Assembly: GCA_903885585.1 (NCBI GenBank) | Contig: CAISJH010000562.1 | Span: 1-33,514, forward strand | Length of the DNA: 33,514 nt | Direction: 5' to 3' | Source of the DNA: an uncultured beta proteobacterium | GTDB lineage: Bacteria > Pseudomonadota > Gammaproteobacteria > Burkholderiales > Burkholderiaceae_C | Position numbers and translations under genes: made by a program | Shown: piece by piece, positions 7,904 to 16,722 of the stretch | How the letters are laid out: every line of letters begins with the position of its first letter | Numbering within the stretch: the stretch's first letter is position 1 | The notes under the pieces: generated by a model | Told to the model about the DNA's origin: nothing | Database searches by the model: none | Seen by the model: only the letters and a program-made list of their open reading frames with translations

Positions 7904-8691
7904 TTCTTTCCCTTGCTTGAAAGCTTCTGGCGGTATTCGCCAATACGTAGTTTGTGTGAGCGGGACTGGAAGGCCACGGTCTGCACGTAAGCCTCGTATT
8001 CGAGGTTGGCGCGAAAGTCCATCTGTGCGCCGTGTCGCAGGGAGAGTTTTGTCATCCGTGCAACATCTTTCGTCGAGTTTCCAGCGATCTGTAGCGCTAG
8101 CTCTATCGCGCGTTGCATGAGTTTTTCCCCTTTTAGCACCTCGGCGAAGACGCCCATTTGCAGGCCAGCCTGTGCTGTGATGGTGCTTCCGGTGTGTAGG
8201 TAAAAGCTGGCGCGCATGCTACCAATGAGTCTGCTTAGCAGCCAGGGCACACCAACGTCGGCGGCTGACAGGCCAAGGCGGCCAAAGAAGATATCATATC
8301 GAGCACCCTCGGAGGCTATGGCGATGTCGCAGGCCAGCGCGATGCCCGCGCCGCCGCCAACGGCCGGACCGTTCACGGCGGCGATCACCGGCACGTCAAA
8401 GTAATGCAGCCTCTCGGCTACACGGTTGAAGCCGCGCACGAGTTCGTAATCGCGCTCGATCTCCGAAGGTTCAGGGCTCATGATCTCGAAAAGGTCGCCG
8501 CCACCACAGAAGATTGCATCCTTGCCGGTGACGATCAGTACACGCAGCTCCGGGTCCGCGGCGATCTTTCCTAGCACTGCCAGACATTCCTGTGAGAAGT
8601 CCAGACCCATGGCGTTTGCCCTATCGGGCCAGTTTAGCGAGAGGGTGGTAATGGGGCCCTGCTTATCTATGGAGAAATTTCTCTTACTCAT
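7900..8691 (-). CDS. Enoyl-CoA hydratase/isomerase family (crotonase), atypical active site
   Basis: A 263-residue crotonase-fold protein, which binds acyl-CoA and polarises its thioester carbonyl. The oxyanion-hole segments are present: FCGGGDL (61-67) and NGPAVGGGAGIALACD (107-122). By hand alignment to rat hydratase, the two catalytic glutamates are missing: Phe136 replaces Glu144 and Phe163 replaces Glu164. An acid, Asp145, lies in the loop where PaaG-type isomerases and related members carry their catalytic Asp. It is therefore more likely an isomerase, lyase or hydrolase than a simple hydratase. It overlaps both neighbours by ATGA (synthetase upstream, atuA downstream) and occupies the place of atuE in the Atu scheme. 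Confidence 0.88.
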   Translation of the reverse strand: MSKRNFSIDKQGPITTLSLNWPDRANAMGLDFSQECLAVLGKIAADPELRVLIVTGKDAIFCGGGDLFEIMSPEPSEIERDYELVRGFNRVAERLHYFDVPVIAAVNGPAVGGGAGIALACDIAIASEGARYDIFFGRLGLSAADVGVPWLLSRLIGSMRASFYLHTGSTITAQAGLQMGVFAEVLKGEKLMQRAIELALQIAGNSTKDVARMTKLSLRHGAQMDFRANLEYEAYVQTVAFQSRSHKLRIGEYRQKLSSKGKK

Positions 8692-10253
8692 TTAGTTGCC
8701 TTCTCGTTGATGTTGGCTCTGGCTCGTTCGCGAAGCGCAAAGCGCTGTATCTTTCCGGAGGCGGTCAGGGGCAGGTTGTCGGTGAAGTGTATTTTTCTTG
8801 GCAGTTTGTGCTTGCCGATCAGCGTGGCACAGTGGGTGATCAACGCTTCTTCGGTTGTGCAAGCTCCTTCACGCAAAACGGCAAAGGCGTGGATTACCTC
8901 GCCTCGAATCTCGTCAGGCATGCCGACCACCGCAACGTTTTGGACGGCCGGATGCTCGGCCATTGCGTTCTCGACTTCCTTTGGGTACACGTTGTAGCCA
9001 TTGGTTACGATCATGTCTTTCAGCCGGTCGCGGATGTAGATGTGCCCATCTTCGTCGACGATGCCGATGTCGCCAGAATGCAGCCAGCCGTTGCGAAGCG
9101 ACTCGGCTGTCTGTTCGGGACGGTTCCAGTAACCGATCATCAAGGTCGGCGCGCGGAAGCACAACTCGCCGGGTTCATTGGGCGCCATCACCATGCCGTG
9201 GATATCGATCACCTTGACCTCGACGCCAGGCAGTGCGGGCCCGGTCGAGCCCGTGCGGTGTGCGTCGCCAGGCACCTGTGCAGCGGCTACGGGAGAGATC
9301 TCCGTCAGGCCATAACTCTCGATGATCTCGATGCCGTGCACGTGCTTCAAGTCGTATTTGAGCTTGTCTGAGACCGGGCCGCCGCCAACATCTAACAGTC
9401 GAAGCGTGGAGATGTCGGTCGTACTGATTTCGGGCGCATCAAAGATGCGAGCGAACATCGTTGGCACGCCCACCATGACAGTGATGCGGTGCTTCTCTAC
9501 TGCCTTTAGCGCGGACTGCGGGTCGAATTTAGTAAGGATAACCGTCGTCGCACCAGCCAGTGCCGGCATTAAAAAGTCCCAGCAGAAACCAAAGGAAGAA
9601 AATAGCGGCAACATCGCTAGGTTGATGTCAGTCGCCTGTATGCGCGCGACGGACTGCGTCATGCATGCGTTTTCGATCACGCCATATTGGCTCAGCAAGA
9701 TGCCCTTGGGCTTGCCCGTCGTTCCCGAACTGTAGATCATCACGCCGGGGTCATCGCCCCGGCTTTCGATTGGGGGATGTATTAGCCACTTTTCAGGCTG
9801 ACCCTTCAGTGCGGTGGTAACGATGTCTTCATATGTTTGCCAATCAGCCTGATTGCCCCGGATCACTACCTTAAGTTCGAGACTCGAAAGCTCCGGCGAG
9901 ATGCGATCGATGAGGTTGTGTTCCACGAACGCCGCTACCGGTGAGCAGTCCTGCGCAGCAGTAGCAAGCTCGCGCGAGGTAGTGAGCGTGTTCACCGGTA
10001 CGCATATCGCGTTGACGATTCCGCAGGCGACGTACAGTTCCTGCAATTCGCGCGAGTTGCCCGAGAGCACCATCACGCGATCTCCGGGCTTCACGCCTGA
10101 CACAAACAGAGCTGACGCTATAGCAGAGGCGCGCTGCCATGTCTGCAGCCAGGTCTGCGTGGTACTGTCGGCCAGTATGAGATGCGTTTGTGCAGGCAGC
10201 GTGCGCGCATTGTGTGCGAATAGCCTGTCGATACGGTCGATGGGGGTAGTCAT
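8688..10253 (-). CDS. AMP-dependent acyl-CoA synthetase (ANL superfamily)
   Basis: The 521-residue enzyme converts a carboxylic acid, ATP and CoA to acyl-CoA, AMP and PPi. The phosphate-binding loop YSSGTTGKPKG is at 174-184. The hinge/core segment HSGDIGIVDEDGHIYIRDRLKD and the NGYNVYPKEVE motif follow. The adenylation lysine is Lys501 in LTASGKIQR. There is no transmembrane segment. It lies between a FabG-like SDR (13 bp upstream) and a crotonase (ATGA overlap), and an AAGG precedes the ATG by about 8 nt. It is the likely activation step for this operon and corresponds in position and class to AtuH. Chain length and branching preference cannot be read from sequence. Confidence 0.92.
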   Translation of the reverse strand: MTTPIDRIDRLFAHNARTLPAQTHLILADSTTQTWLQTWQRASAIASALFVSGVKPGDRVMVLSGNSRELQELYVACGIVNAICVPVNTLTTSRELATAAQDCSPVAAFVEHNLIDRISPELSSLELKVVIRGNQADWQTYEDIVTTALKGQPEKWLIHPPIESRGDDPGVMIYSSGTTGKPKGILLSQYGVIENACMTQSVARIQATDINLAMLPLFSSFGFCWDFLMPALAGATTVILTKFDPQSALKAVEKHRITVMVGVPTMFARIFDAPEISTTDISTLRLLDVGGGPVSDKLKYDLKHVHGIEIIESYGLTEISPVAAAQVPGDAHRTGSTGPALPGVEVKVIDIHGMVMAPNEPGELCFRAPTLMIGYWNRPEQTAESLRNGWLHSGDIGIVDEDGHIYIRDRLKDMIVTNGYNVYPKEVENAMAEHPAVQNVAVVGMPDEIRGEVIHAFAVLREGACTTEEALITHCATLIGKHKLPRKIHFTDNLPLTASGKIQRFALRERARANINEKATK

Positions 10254-10266
10254 GTTAGAGCCTTAT

Positions 10267-11022
10267 CTAGAAAGCCATGCGTTGGCCGCCGTCGATGTAA
10301 TAAACCTCGCCTGTGCAGAAGCCCGCTGCATTCGAAGCGAAGAACGCGACGAAGGCGCCGATCTCATCGGGCTTGGCCACCCGGCGCATGGGGATGCGCT
10401 TTTTGATCATTTCGGCGGTGGCAGTGTTAGCCAGAACTTCGCGCGAAATCTCCGACTCCACATAACCGGGAGCCACACAAACGACACGAATGTTGTCTCG
10501 TGCCCAGTCCTGCGCCAGCGAGCGAGTCAAGCCTTCTATGCCGGCTTTTGAAGCCACGTACGATGGGCAGTTCGGAAACGCCATCTGCCCCGCGATAGAG
10601 CCGATATTGATGATTACGCCGCCGCCGCGCTTTTTGAGTTCGGGGTGGGCGTAATGCGCGAGCGCGTATTGCGCGACAAGGTTGACTTGAAGGTCCGCAG
10701 CGAATTCTTCGGGGGAGATTTTCTCGGCTGGGTCGTTACGCAGCATACCGGCGTTGTTTACAACGACGTCGAGCCCGCCGAAGGTTGTGACGGCATGTGC
10801 CACTGCAGACTTAAGGTTGGCATTGGAAGCTGCGTCGCCATTGAAGACAGAGGCTTGACCGCCGGCTAAATTGATGAGCGCGGCCGTTTCATTAAGCGCC
10901 GCACTGTCACGGCCCAGGCACACGACGGCACATCCACTCAAGGCCAGCGCCTGAGAGATTGACCTTCCAATGTTGCGACTCGCCCCGGTCACGATAGCTA
11001 CGCGCTGCTTTGCGATTGTCAT
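10267..11022 (-). CDS. SDR family oxidoreductase, FabG-like
   Basis: A 251-residue short-chain dehydrogenase with the complete classical set: TGASRNIG cofactor loop (12-19), NNAG (89-92), catalytic Ser142, Tyr155 and Lys159 (YVASK), and a DGG near the C-terminus. The family oxidises or reduces hydroxy/keto groups with NAD(P); here a 3-hydroxyacyl-CoA dehydrogenase role is the natural fit. I start at the ATG at 11022 because GGAG lies 6 nt upstream; the frame continues to a TTG at 11046 with no better signal. It follows the dienoyl-CoA reductase-like gene by 53 bp and precedes the synthetase by 13 bp. Confidence 0.9.
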   Translation of the reverse strand: MTIAKQRVAIVTGASRNIGRSISQALALSGCAVVCLGRDSAALNETAALINLAGGQASVFNGDAASNANLKSAVAHAVTTFGGLDVVVNNAGMLRNDPAEKISPEEFAADLQVNLVAQYALAHYAHPELKKRGGGVIINIGSIAGQMAFPNCPSYVASKAGIEGLTRSLAQDWARDNIRVVCVAPGYVESEISREVLANTATAEMIKKRIPMRRVAKPDEIGAFVAFFASNAAGFCTGEVYYIDGGQRMAF

Positions 11023-11075
11023 GTTGTCTCCAGTCTCTTTTTCCAACTAGCTTAAGCTAGGTAACTTGCTCGCCG

Positions 11076-11888
11076 TCAAACCTTCGCAAACCGCTTTCCC
11101 GACTCCGGTAGCTTAAAGACACCTTTGTTTAGCCACTGGCCGGCGTCTGCCACCAGGACTTCACCATTGATGTAGTCAGCCATTGGAGAACACAAGAAAA
11201 GGCCTATCTCGACCGTCTCTTCAATCGTCTCGAAACGTCGGTTGGGAATGGACGATAGGATAGATTCGCGCGCTTCTTCTGAAGGCCAGAGGGCGGTACG
11301 TGACTGGTCCGTATCCACAAAGCCTGGACAAAGGCAGTTAACCTGTATGTTGCGGTCACCCCACTCGACGGCAAGCGTCTGCGTCATGGCAATCACGCCG
11401 GCCTTGGCTGCCGCCGAATGGACAGTGCCGGGGCCGCCGAACCAAGCGTAGGCGGCCGATATGCTGAGGATCTTTCCTCCGCTCTGCGCCAGCATGTGCT
11501 TACCGGCGGCGAAAGTGCAATATGCCGTGCCGTTCAGCACGGTGTTGATCACGGTGTTCCACCCGTTGGGCGAAATGTCTTCTGCGCGTGAGACAAAATT
11601 ACCTGCCGCGTTGTTGAGCATCACGTCGATGCGGCCGTAGAAGTTGACTACGCGATTGACCTGTGTCTGCACCTCATCGGAATTGCGAATGTCCATCGCG
11701 CAAACCAAGGCCTCGCCACCGGCCGCGCGAATCTCGGCCGCCACGACTTCCAGTAGGGACTCACGACGGCCTGCAAGTGCTACGCGGGCACCCAGCGCGG
11801 CTGCGCGAAGGGCAAAGCCGCGACCGATCCCTGAGCCGGCGCCAGTGATCATCATGACCTTGTTTTTGAGCGTTTCTGGGGCAAGCAA
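11076..11888 (-). CDS. SDR family, 2,4-dienoyl-CoA reductase-like
   Basis: The 270-residue product has a TGAGSGIG cofactor loop (15-22) and the NNAAGNF motif (92-98) characteristic of eukaryotic-type 2,4-dienoyl-CoA reductases. The active site also follows that subfamily: Tyr147, Ser158 and Lys162 are spaced +11 and +15, exactly as Tyr199, Ser210 and Lys214 in human DECR1, and the usual YxxxK is SxxxK. Such enzymes use NADPH to reduce conjugated dienoyl-CoAs that arise when unsaturated acids are beta-oxidised, so the pathway substrate may be unsaturated. The start is a TTG at 11888 with AGGAG 8 nt upstream. It is the first gene of the leftward operon, reading from the intergenic region shared with the hydratase at 12012. 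Confidence 0.88.
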   Translation of the reverse strand: MLAPETLKNKVMMITGAGSGIGRGFALRAAALGARVALAGRRESLLEVVAAEIRAAGGEALVCAMDIRNSDEVQTQVNRVVNFYGRIDVMLNNAAGNFVSRAEDISPNGWNTVINTVLNGTAYCTFAAGKHMLAQSGGKILSISAAYAWFGGPGTVHSAAAKAGVIAMTQTLAVEWGDRNIQVNCLCPGFVDTDQSRTALWPSEEARESILSSIPNRRFETIEETVEIGLFLCSPMADYINGEVLVADAGQWLNKGVFKLPESGKRFAKV

Positions 11889-12011
11889 GATGATCTCTCC
11901 TAAATAAAATTATACGCTCAACATTGGAATAAAAAATTCACCGTCGCTGTTGTTTATTCTTAATTTGGCTATTCAGTGTGGTAAATTTATTTTGAAACTA
12001 TAGACTTATAA
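11889..12011. promoter_or_regulatory. Divergent AT-rich promoter region
   Basis: This AT-rich 123 bp separates the leftward carboxylase operon from the rightward hydratase. For the rightward gene, TATAGA (11999-12004) is a -10-like hexamer only 7 bp from the ATG at 12012, implying a very short or absent leader if used. ATTTATTTTGAAAC (11985-11998) matches 11 of 14 positions of the ATTTCGTTTGAAAT palindrome at 15239, so a diverged copy of the same operator is possible. The 20-bp direct repeat seen at the other two divergent promoters is not evident here. Confidence 0.4.
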
Positions 12012-12851
12012 ATGGAATTTGACTATCATATGCCAATGGAAAACAGTGCAACTGCCAACAATGCGACCAATACCAGCAAATCCGTGCTCTTCTACATTGA
12101 AGACGGCATTGCCACTATCATCCTGAATCGCCCGGAGCGGCGCAACGCGCTTTCGATCGCCGCCAACGAGCGACTCTTCGAAATTTGGGAGCAGCTAGAC
12201 GCCGACCCGACAATCCAGGTAGCCATTCTCACTTCCGCTGACTGCGGCACCTTCTCAGCGGGTATGGACCTGCACGAGGCTGCCGAGATGAAAACCAGCA
12301 CCGGCAGGGACATCTTGCAACTTCTGCGAGACCCGATGTACCAGCGGATGCGTTCGGTGCGCATACCGATCATTGCGGCTATGACGGGCCACTTTATGGC
12401 AGGCGGCATTGTGCTGGCGCTCAATTCTGACCTTCGCGTTGGCTTGGCTGGCACGTCAGGCGGCATCACTGAAACCAAGGTTGGCCGCGGCTCGCCCTGG
12501 GCCGTGCCCATGCTTTGGATGTTGCCGCAGCCCCTACTGATGGAGATGGTTCTCACAGGTGATTTGGTGTCGGTGGAGCGGTTGCATGAACTCGGCTTCG
12601 TCAACTACGTGGAAGCCACACCCGATGAGGTCCGCGCGCGCGCGCGCCACCTAGCTGAGCGCATTCGTGACAACGCGCCGATGAGTGTACGCGCCGGCAA
12701 GCAGGCGCTGAATTCGGCGATGGCCCTTGGCAGCGTCGCTGGATTTGCCCGCGCTCAGGAAATTTTTGCCCCAGTCTATGCAAGCAACGACGCACAGGAA
12801 GGCCCGCGCGCCTTTGCAGAAAAGCGAAAGCCGGTATGGACTGGCAAATAG
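12012..12851 (+). CDS. Enoyl-CoA hydratase
   Basis: A 279-residue crotonase-fold enzyme that hydrates 2-enoyl-CoA to 3-hydroxyacyl-CoA. Both catalytic glutamates can be placed: Glu154 (in ITETKVG) and Glu178 (in MEMVLTGD), equivalent to rat Glu144 and Glu164. Oxyanion-hole segments are FSAGMDL (81-87) and the region around residues 125-132. The C-terminal AEKRKPVWTGK is typical of full-length hydratases. The N-terminus is about 20 residues longer than usual and no good ribosome site precedes 12012, so in-frame ATGs at 12030 or 12036 are possible starts. It is a single gene transcribed away from the carboxylase operon and convergent with the hydrolase gene. Confidence 0.88.
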   Translation: MEFDYHMPMENSATANNATNTSKSVLFYIEDGIATIILNRPERRNALSIAANERLFEIWEQLDADPTIQVAILTSADCGTFSAGMDLHEAAEMKTSTGRDILQLLRDPMYQRMRSVRIPIIAAMTGHFMAGGIVLALNSDLRVGLAGTSGGITETKVGRGSPWAVPMLWMLPQPLLMEMVLTGDLVSVERLHELGFVNYVEATPDEVRARARHLAERIRDNAPMSVRAGKQALNSAMALGSVAGFARAQEIFAPVYASNDAQEGPRAFAEKRKPVWTGK

Positions 12852-12971
12852 ATGGCTTCTTCGTGCGGAGTTCTCGCCGGCTATTGAACTTGCGATTGGT
12901 CCGACCAGCGACATCAATGAAGCGCGACTACGAGGCTTGGAAAAACTCACCACCGAACTTGATTTGCCACT

Positions 12972-13889
12972 CTAGGGCTGAGGTTTCCACTTGCGAGAGC
13001 TTGAGCCTATCCGCCATACTGCCAGCTGTGTGCGTAGCGCCGTAACTAGCGCCAGCGGCTCATCCAGCATGACATGGTGTCGCGCGTTCGGTATCTCCAC
13101 CAACGGATAGATACAGCCGAAAGCCGCGCGTGTGATGCCGCGCGCGAAATCATCGAAGCGCTCGCTAAGCCCACCCCACATCAGTGATACAGGGCAGTGC
13201 ATGTCGAGCAGGTCCTGTACAAATTCGAGTCGGCGCTGGTGTGATGTAGCGGCCGGATCGAACTTCCAGCGCCAGCCGCCTGCTTCTTCCTTTATCGAGG
13301 TCTGGGCAATGTGGTCCAAATAGAAGCCGCAGTTAACTGGTTGCTCGGGCAGCAATTTGAACCTCTGCAGTGCGGTGGCCCGGTCTTTGTAGATTTTCGG
13401 AACAGGGCTTGAATTCACCTTTGGCGCAAAGGTTGTGCCGGCGGGCTCGCGTGCTGGGGAGTCAAGAATCACCAGCCCGGCCATGCGCTCGCTGTGCGCA
13501 CATCCCGCCATGATGGCGACATAGCCGCCCAGGCTGTGACCAAGCATGAAAGGTGGAAGGCCCGGCGCTAATGTGTCGGCAACTGCCATTACCTGCTCCG
13601 CATAGCGCTCGCGCTCGTAACGCCCGCAATGGGCGCTGTCGCCCATTCCCCCCAGGTCTGGCGCGATCACGTGGTATTCGGATGCAAGTAGCGGTGCTAC
13701 AAAGCGCCACCACTCGGCGCTTGCCGCGTTGCCGTGAATCAACATCAGTGGCGGCATTGTCGTATCGCCCCAAGCGAGGTAATGTATGGCGCAGCCGTGC
13801 ACGTCTAGAAAGCCGCTTCTGCAGGGCATGGCGAGTGCTTCTGCTGCCCAATTGGGCATCGGCGCTGTGGTGTCGATTTGCTTATTCAT
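12972..13889 (-). CDS. Alpha/beta hydrolase
   Basis: The 305-residue product is an alpha/beta-hydrolase-fold esterase or thioesterase-like enzyme. The oxyanion HGN lies at 52-54, the nucleophile Ser119 is in GHSLGGY (117-123), and the catalytic histidine is His271 or His272 in NARHHVMLDEP; the acid residue is not certain. Related enzymes open lactones or C-C bonds (meta-cleavage type) or hydrolyse acyl-CoA. I chose the ATG at 13889, 52 bp past the stop of the CoA-transferase; longer frames to 14000 overlap that gene. It probably shares a transcript with the CoA-transferase. The substrate is not evident. No signal peptide is seen. Confidence 0.87.
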   Translation of the reverse strand: MNKQIDTTAPMPNWAAEALAMPCRSGFLDVHGCAIHYLAWGDTTMPPLMLIHGNAASAEWWRFVAPLLASEYHVIAPDLGGMGDSAHCGRYERERYAEQVMAVADTLAPGLPPFMLGHSLGGYVAIMAGCAHSERMAGLVILDSPAREPAGTTFAPKVNSSPVPKIYKDRATALQRFKLLPEQPVNCGFYLDHIAQTSIKEEAGGWRWKFDPAATSHQRRLEFVQDLLDMHCPVSLMWGGLSERFDDFARGITRAAFGCIYPLVEIPNARHHVMLDEPLALVTALRTQLAVWRIGSSSRKWKPQP

Positions 13890-13941
13890 GATTGCAAAGG
13901 CGCAATTTCTAAGACTCGTATGCCGGTCAACGGAACCAGCT

Positions 13942-15219
13942 TCAATGCCATGCTCTTTTTCCCCAAGTTGATTTTCGCCATGCATGCAGCAGCTCCTCAC
14001 GAAAGTGCGGCGCTGCGATTGCGATGAGCCTTTCTGCCCGTTGCGTCAGCGTTGCTTGGCGCAGGTCTGCCACACCGAACTCAGTTACAACCACATCAAC
14101 GTCACCTCGCCCGACGGTGGCCGGGTTACCTTCTAGGCTGACCACGATGCGACTTTGCATGCCACCGTCAGCCGTCGAGGGCAGCACCGTGATGGCGCGC
14201 CCTCCACTGGCCGACTGTCGAGCTGCGTGGCAGAAATCAAGAAGCCCGCCAATGCCGCCAAGTTTCCGTCCACCCACTGACTCGCTGTTGACCTGGCCGG
14301 TGAGGTCAACCTCCAGCGCACTATTGACCGCGTGCAGGCATGAGATTTGGGCGATCACGCTTGCTGCATGCGTGTATCTGCCAGAAAGTACGTTCAAAGT
14401 TGGATTCTCGTGAACCCATTTGTAAAGATCAGCGCTGCCGCTAACTGTGTTACAGACAGAGATACCTACGTCAATGCCCTTGCGTGCGTTGGTAATCACG
14501 CCGCACTGGACGAGTTGCCCTGCGGCATCACCGAAAACGCCTGAGTGAAATCCAAGGTCACGGTGGGAGTGCAATTGCTTTAGCACAGCATCGGGCAGGC
14601 TGCCTACGCCGGCCTGAAGCGTTGCGCCATCAGGCACTAGCGCTGCAACATGTTCGCCGATGGCGCGTTCCACATCACCGATTTTGGCCGGCGGAATCGT
14701 CAGCGGCGGTTCATTTGCCTGCACCCAGTGGTCGATGTGGATATCGGGCGGAAGTTCTGCGCCATGCGTCCACGGCATATCAGCGTTTAGCTCGGCGATG
14801 ACAAGACGCGCACACCGCGCGGAGTCAACCGTGTAGTCATGCGCAAGGCCCATGCTGTATGGTCTGCCGCCGGCGCCGGGTGCGAGCTGTATCAGCACAA
14901 CGTCGGCTTGGATTGCGCCATTGGAAAACATCTGCATGACACGGCTGTATCGCTCGGGTATCACCTCAAGCAGGCCGCGATCAGCCAGCGTAGCATTGCG
15001 CCCAAGTGCTGCATAGGATAGAAAGCGCATTCCTTCGGGAAGCTCGCCATCAAAAGTGCGCGACAGCGTAGAACCAAGAAACAGCGTGAGTGGCGCGACG
15101 CCCGCGCCTTCTGCCACAAGCTTGCGTGTGAGCGTTAGCGGCTCAGCTGAGGATTGGCCGCAAACGATATGGTCACCGGCGCGAAGCAACCCGTGGAAGC
15201 TGAAATCCGCAGCCGCCAA
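13942..15219 (-). CDS. Acetyl-CoA hydrolase/transferase family CoA-transferase
   Basis: A 425-residue class I CoA-transferase of the acetyl-CoA hydrolase / 4-hydroxybutyrate CoA-transferase group, which moves CoA between carboxylates through a glutamyl-CoA intermediate. The probable catalytic residue is Glu303 in NSALEVDLTGQVN. Other markers are LQAGVGSLPDAVL (201-213), HSGVFGD (225-231), SVGGRKLGGIGG and VTEFGVADLR. The first usable start is a TTG at 15219 with no ribosome site. The frame is closed by a TGA about 50 bp further up, so the start really is weak or non-standard. It reads divergently from the acyl-CoA dehydrogenase at 15365 and the 20-bp-spaced repeats lie just ahead of it. Confidence 0.88.
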   Translation of the reverse strand: MAAADFSFHGLLRAGDHIVCGQSSAEPLTLTRKLVAEGAGVAPLTLFLGSTLSRTFDGELPEGMRFLSYAALGRNATLADRGLLEVIPERYSRVMQMFSNGAIQADVVLIQLAPGAGGRPYSMGLAHDYTVDSARCARLVIAELNADMPWTHGAELPPDIHIDHWVQANEPPLTIPPAKIGDVERAIGEHVAALVPDGATLQAGVGSLPDAVLKQLHSHRDLGFHSGVFGDAAGQLVQCGVITNARKGIDVGISVCNTVSGSADLYKWVHENPTLNVLSGRYTHAASVIAQISCLHAVNSALEVDLTGQVNSESVGGRKLGGIGGLLDFCHAARQSASGGRAITVLPSTADGGMQSRIVVSLEGNPATVGRGDVDVVVTEFGVADLRQATLTQRAERLIAIAAPHFREELLHAWRKSTWGKRAWH

Positions 15220-15364
15220 GACTTTGGGAGGTTGTTTAATTTCGTTTGAAATAATAATATTTCGTTTTCAACTCGATTGGCGATTTGAATGTTAAAACAA
15301 GTATAGTTTAAAATCAATTCATTAATTTTATTGGGCGCGGAGCTTAATACCCGGCGTCACCCGC
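15220..15364. promoter_or_regulatory. Divergent promoter with 20-bp-spaced direct repeats
   Basis: ATTTCGTTT occurs at 15239-15247 and ATTTCGTTTT at 15259-15268, exactly 20 bp (two helical turns) apart, separated by an AT-rich linker. The first copy is also half of a palindrome ATTTC-GTTT-GAAAT (15239-15252). The same arrangement with ATTTCATTTT is found at 28795-28824. A TATAGT (15302-15307) with a TTGGCG 19 bp upstream is a candidate rightward promoter for the dehydrogenase gene. The repeats lie 20-50 bp ahead of the CoA-transferase start, where they could control it. Confidence 0.6.
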
Positions 15365-16552
15365 ATGACTGGAATCTCCCCCTTCTTCGTCGCCCAGCAA
15401 GAACGTGAGTGCGACCTGAACGACGTCCGCGAGGCCGCCCGTAAGCTCGCCCGCAATTTCGATCTTGCCTACTGGCGTAATTGCGACAAAGAAGAAAAGT
15501 ACCCGTGGGACTTCGTCAATTCTTTTGCCAAAGCAGGCTGGATGGGCATTCTTATGCCCGAGGAATACGGCGGCATGGGCTTGGGCGTTACGGAGGCATC
15601 TATCTTGTTACAGGAGGTAGCGGCTGTCGGCGGTATGTCGGGAGGCTCGGCCATCCACTTCTACGTGTTTCCACCCCAACCGATTCTGCGGCACGGCTCC
15701 AAGGCCATGAAGGACAAATATCTGCCTGCGTTCGCGCGCGGCGAACTGCTGATGGCCTTCGGTATCACGGAGCCTACGGCCGGCGTCGACACATCCCGCA
15801 TCACCACCCGTGCAGAGAAGAAAGAAGGCCGCTGGGTCGTGCACGGCCAGAAGGTATGGACCACCAATGCGCAGAACGCCAGTAAGATTTTGCTGCTAGC
15901 CCGTACTTCACCGCGTGACGATAAGAGGCCGCTTGACGGCATGACCCTATTCTGCGCCGATCTGGACCGCAAGTACTGTGACGTGCGGGTCATTGACAAG
16001 CTAGGCCGCGCCGCGGTCGACTCCAACGAGGTCTTCATCGACGGGCTTGAAGTGGCTGATGAAAACGTAATTGGGGAGGTCGGTAAGGGCTTTAGTTACC
16101 TGCTCGACGGCCTCAACCCCGAGCGCATAGTTGTCGGAATGGAAGGCATTGGCATGGGCAAGGGTGCGCTCGACTTGGCCGTTGAATATGCCAACACCCG
16201 CGTCGTGTTCGACAGGCCCATAGGCATGAATCAGGCTGTGGCCCACCCACTCGGTGAATGTTGGATCAAGCTTCAGGCAGCAGAACAGATGGCGTTGCGC
16301 GCAGCCTACCTATATGACAACCACCTGCCCTGCGGCGCGGAGTCAAACGCGGCAAAGTTCCTCGGTGCTGAAGCAGGCTTTGCCGCCTGTGACCAGGCCA
16401 TGCAGACGCTCGGCGGCTATGGCTATGCGAAGGAGTATCACATCGAGCGCTTCTGGCGAGAGGTTCGCTTGCTCAGGCTTGCGCCGATATCCCAGGAGAT
16501 GGTGCTGAACTATGTCACGGGCAAAGTCCTGGGCCTACCGCGGTCTTATTGA
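15365..16552 (+). CDS. Acyl-CoA dehydrogenase, isovaleryl/long-chain-type base position
   Basis: This 395-residue flavoprotein oxidises acyl-CoA to 2-enoyl-CoA and passes electrons to ETF. Family signatures are FGITEPTAGVD (132-142), the FAD segment VWTTNAQNAS (164-173) and QTLGGYGYAKEYHIERFWRE. The usual C-terminal catalytic Glu is absent: the IYEGT position reads RLAPI. A Glu is instead present at 253 (LNPERIV), where isovaleryl-CoA and long-chain dehydrogenases carry their base on helix G. That hints at a branched or bulky substrate. Ribosome-site match is poor at the chosen ATG, but no alternative fits. It is monocistronic, between divergent and convergent neighbours. Confidence 0.9.
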   Translation: MTGISPFFVAQQERECDLNDVREAARKLARNFDLAYWRNCDKEEKYPWDFVNSFAKAGWMGILMPEEYGGMGLGVTEASILLQEVAAVGGMSGGSAIHFYVFPPQPILRHGSKAMKDKYLPAFARGELLMAFGITEPTAGVDTSRITTRAEKKEGRWVVHGQKVWTTNAQNASKILLLARTSPRDDKRPLDGMTLFCADLDRKYCDVRVIDKLGRAAVDSNEVFIDGLEVADENVIGEVGKGFSYLLDGLNPERIVVGMEGIGMGKGALDLAVEYANTRVVFDRPIGMNQAVAHPLGECWIKLQAAEQMALRAAYLYDNHLPCGAESNAAKFLGAEAGFAACDQAMQTLGGYGYAKEYHIERFWREVRLLRLAPISQEMVLNYVTGKVLGLPRSY

Positions 16553-16722
16553 ACTAAAAATAAGCAACAGTTCATACTCAATTGAGCCTTCCGCAATCGG
16601 TCATGATGGTGAAGTTGGTTTTGGGCATTCAATCAAATTTTAAAAAGAGTAAGTGCAATATGATGAACTAGCCTTAGACCAAGTTGCCAGTGCTAGGTGG
16701 TCGCGTGAGCGCTAAAACGTAC

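Noticed and set aside
9853-10551. 232-residue plus-strand frame across the synthetase/SDR junction
   Set aside because: It spans two well-supported minus-strand genes and their gap; composition is Arg/Ser/Ala-rich as expected for a shadow frame.
12727-12975. 82-residue plus-strand frame reaching past the hydratase stop to 12975
   Set aside because: The part after 12851 (WLLRAEFSPAIELAIG...) looks mildly protein-like but has no start or ribosome site of its own; the rest is out of frame with the hydratase. It could be a remnant tail, but support is too weak.
15220-15317. Upstream extension of the CoA-transferase gene using the GGGAGG at 15226-15231
   Set aside because: The GGGAGG is on the plus strand and cannot serve the minus-strand gene; the minus-strand frame is closed by a TGA about 50 bp above the TTG.
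16577-16586. Palindrome CTCAATTGAG between convergent genes as terminator
   Set aside because: Only 10 bp with no loop or T-run; too short to claim any function.
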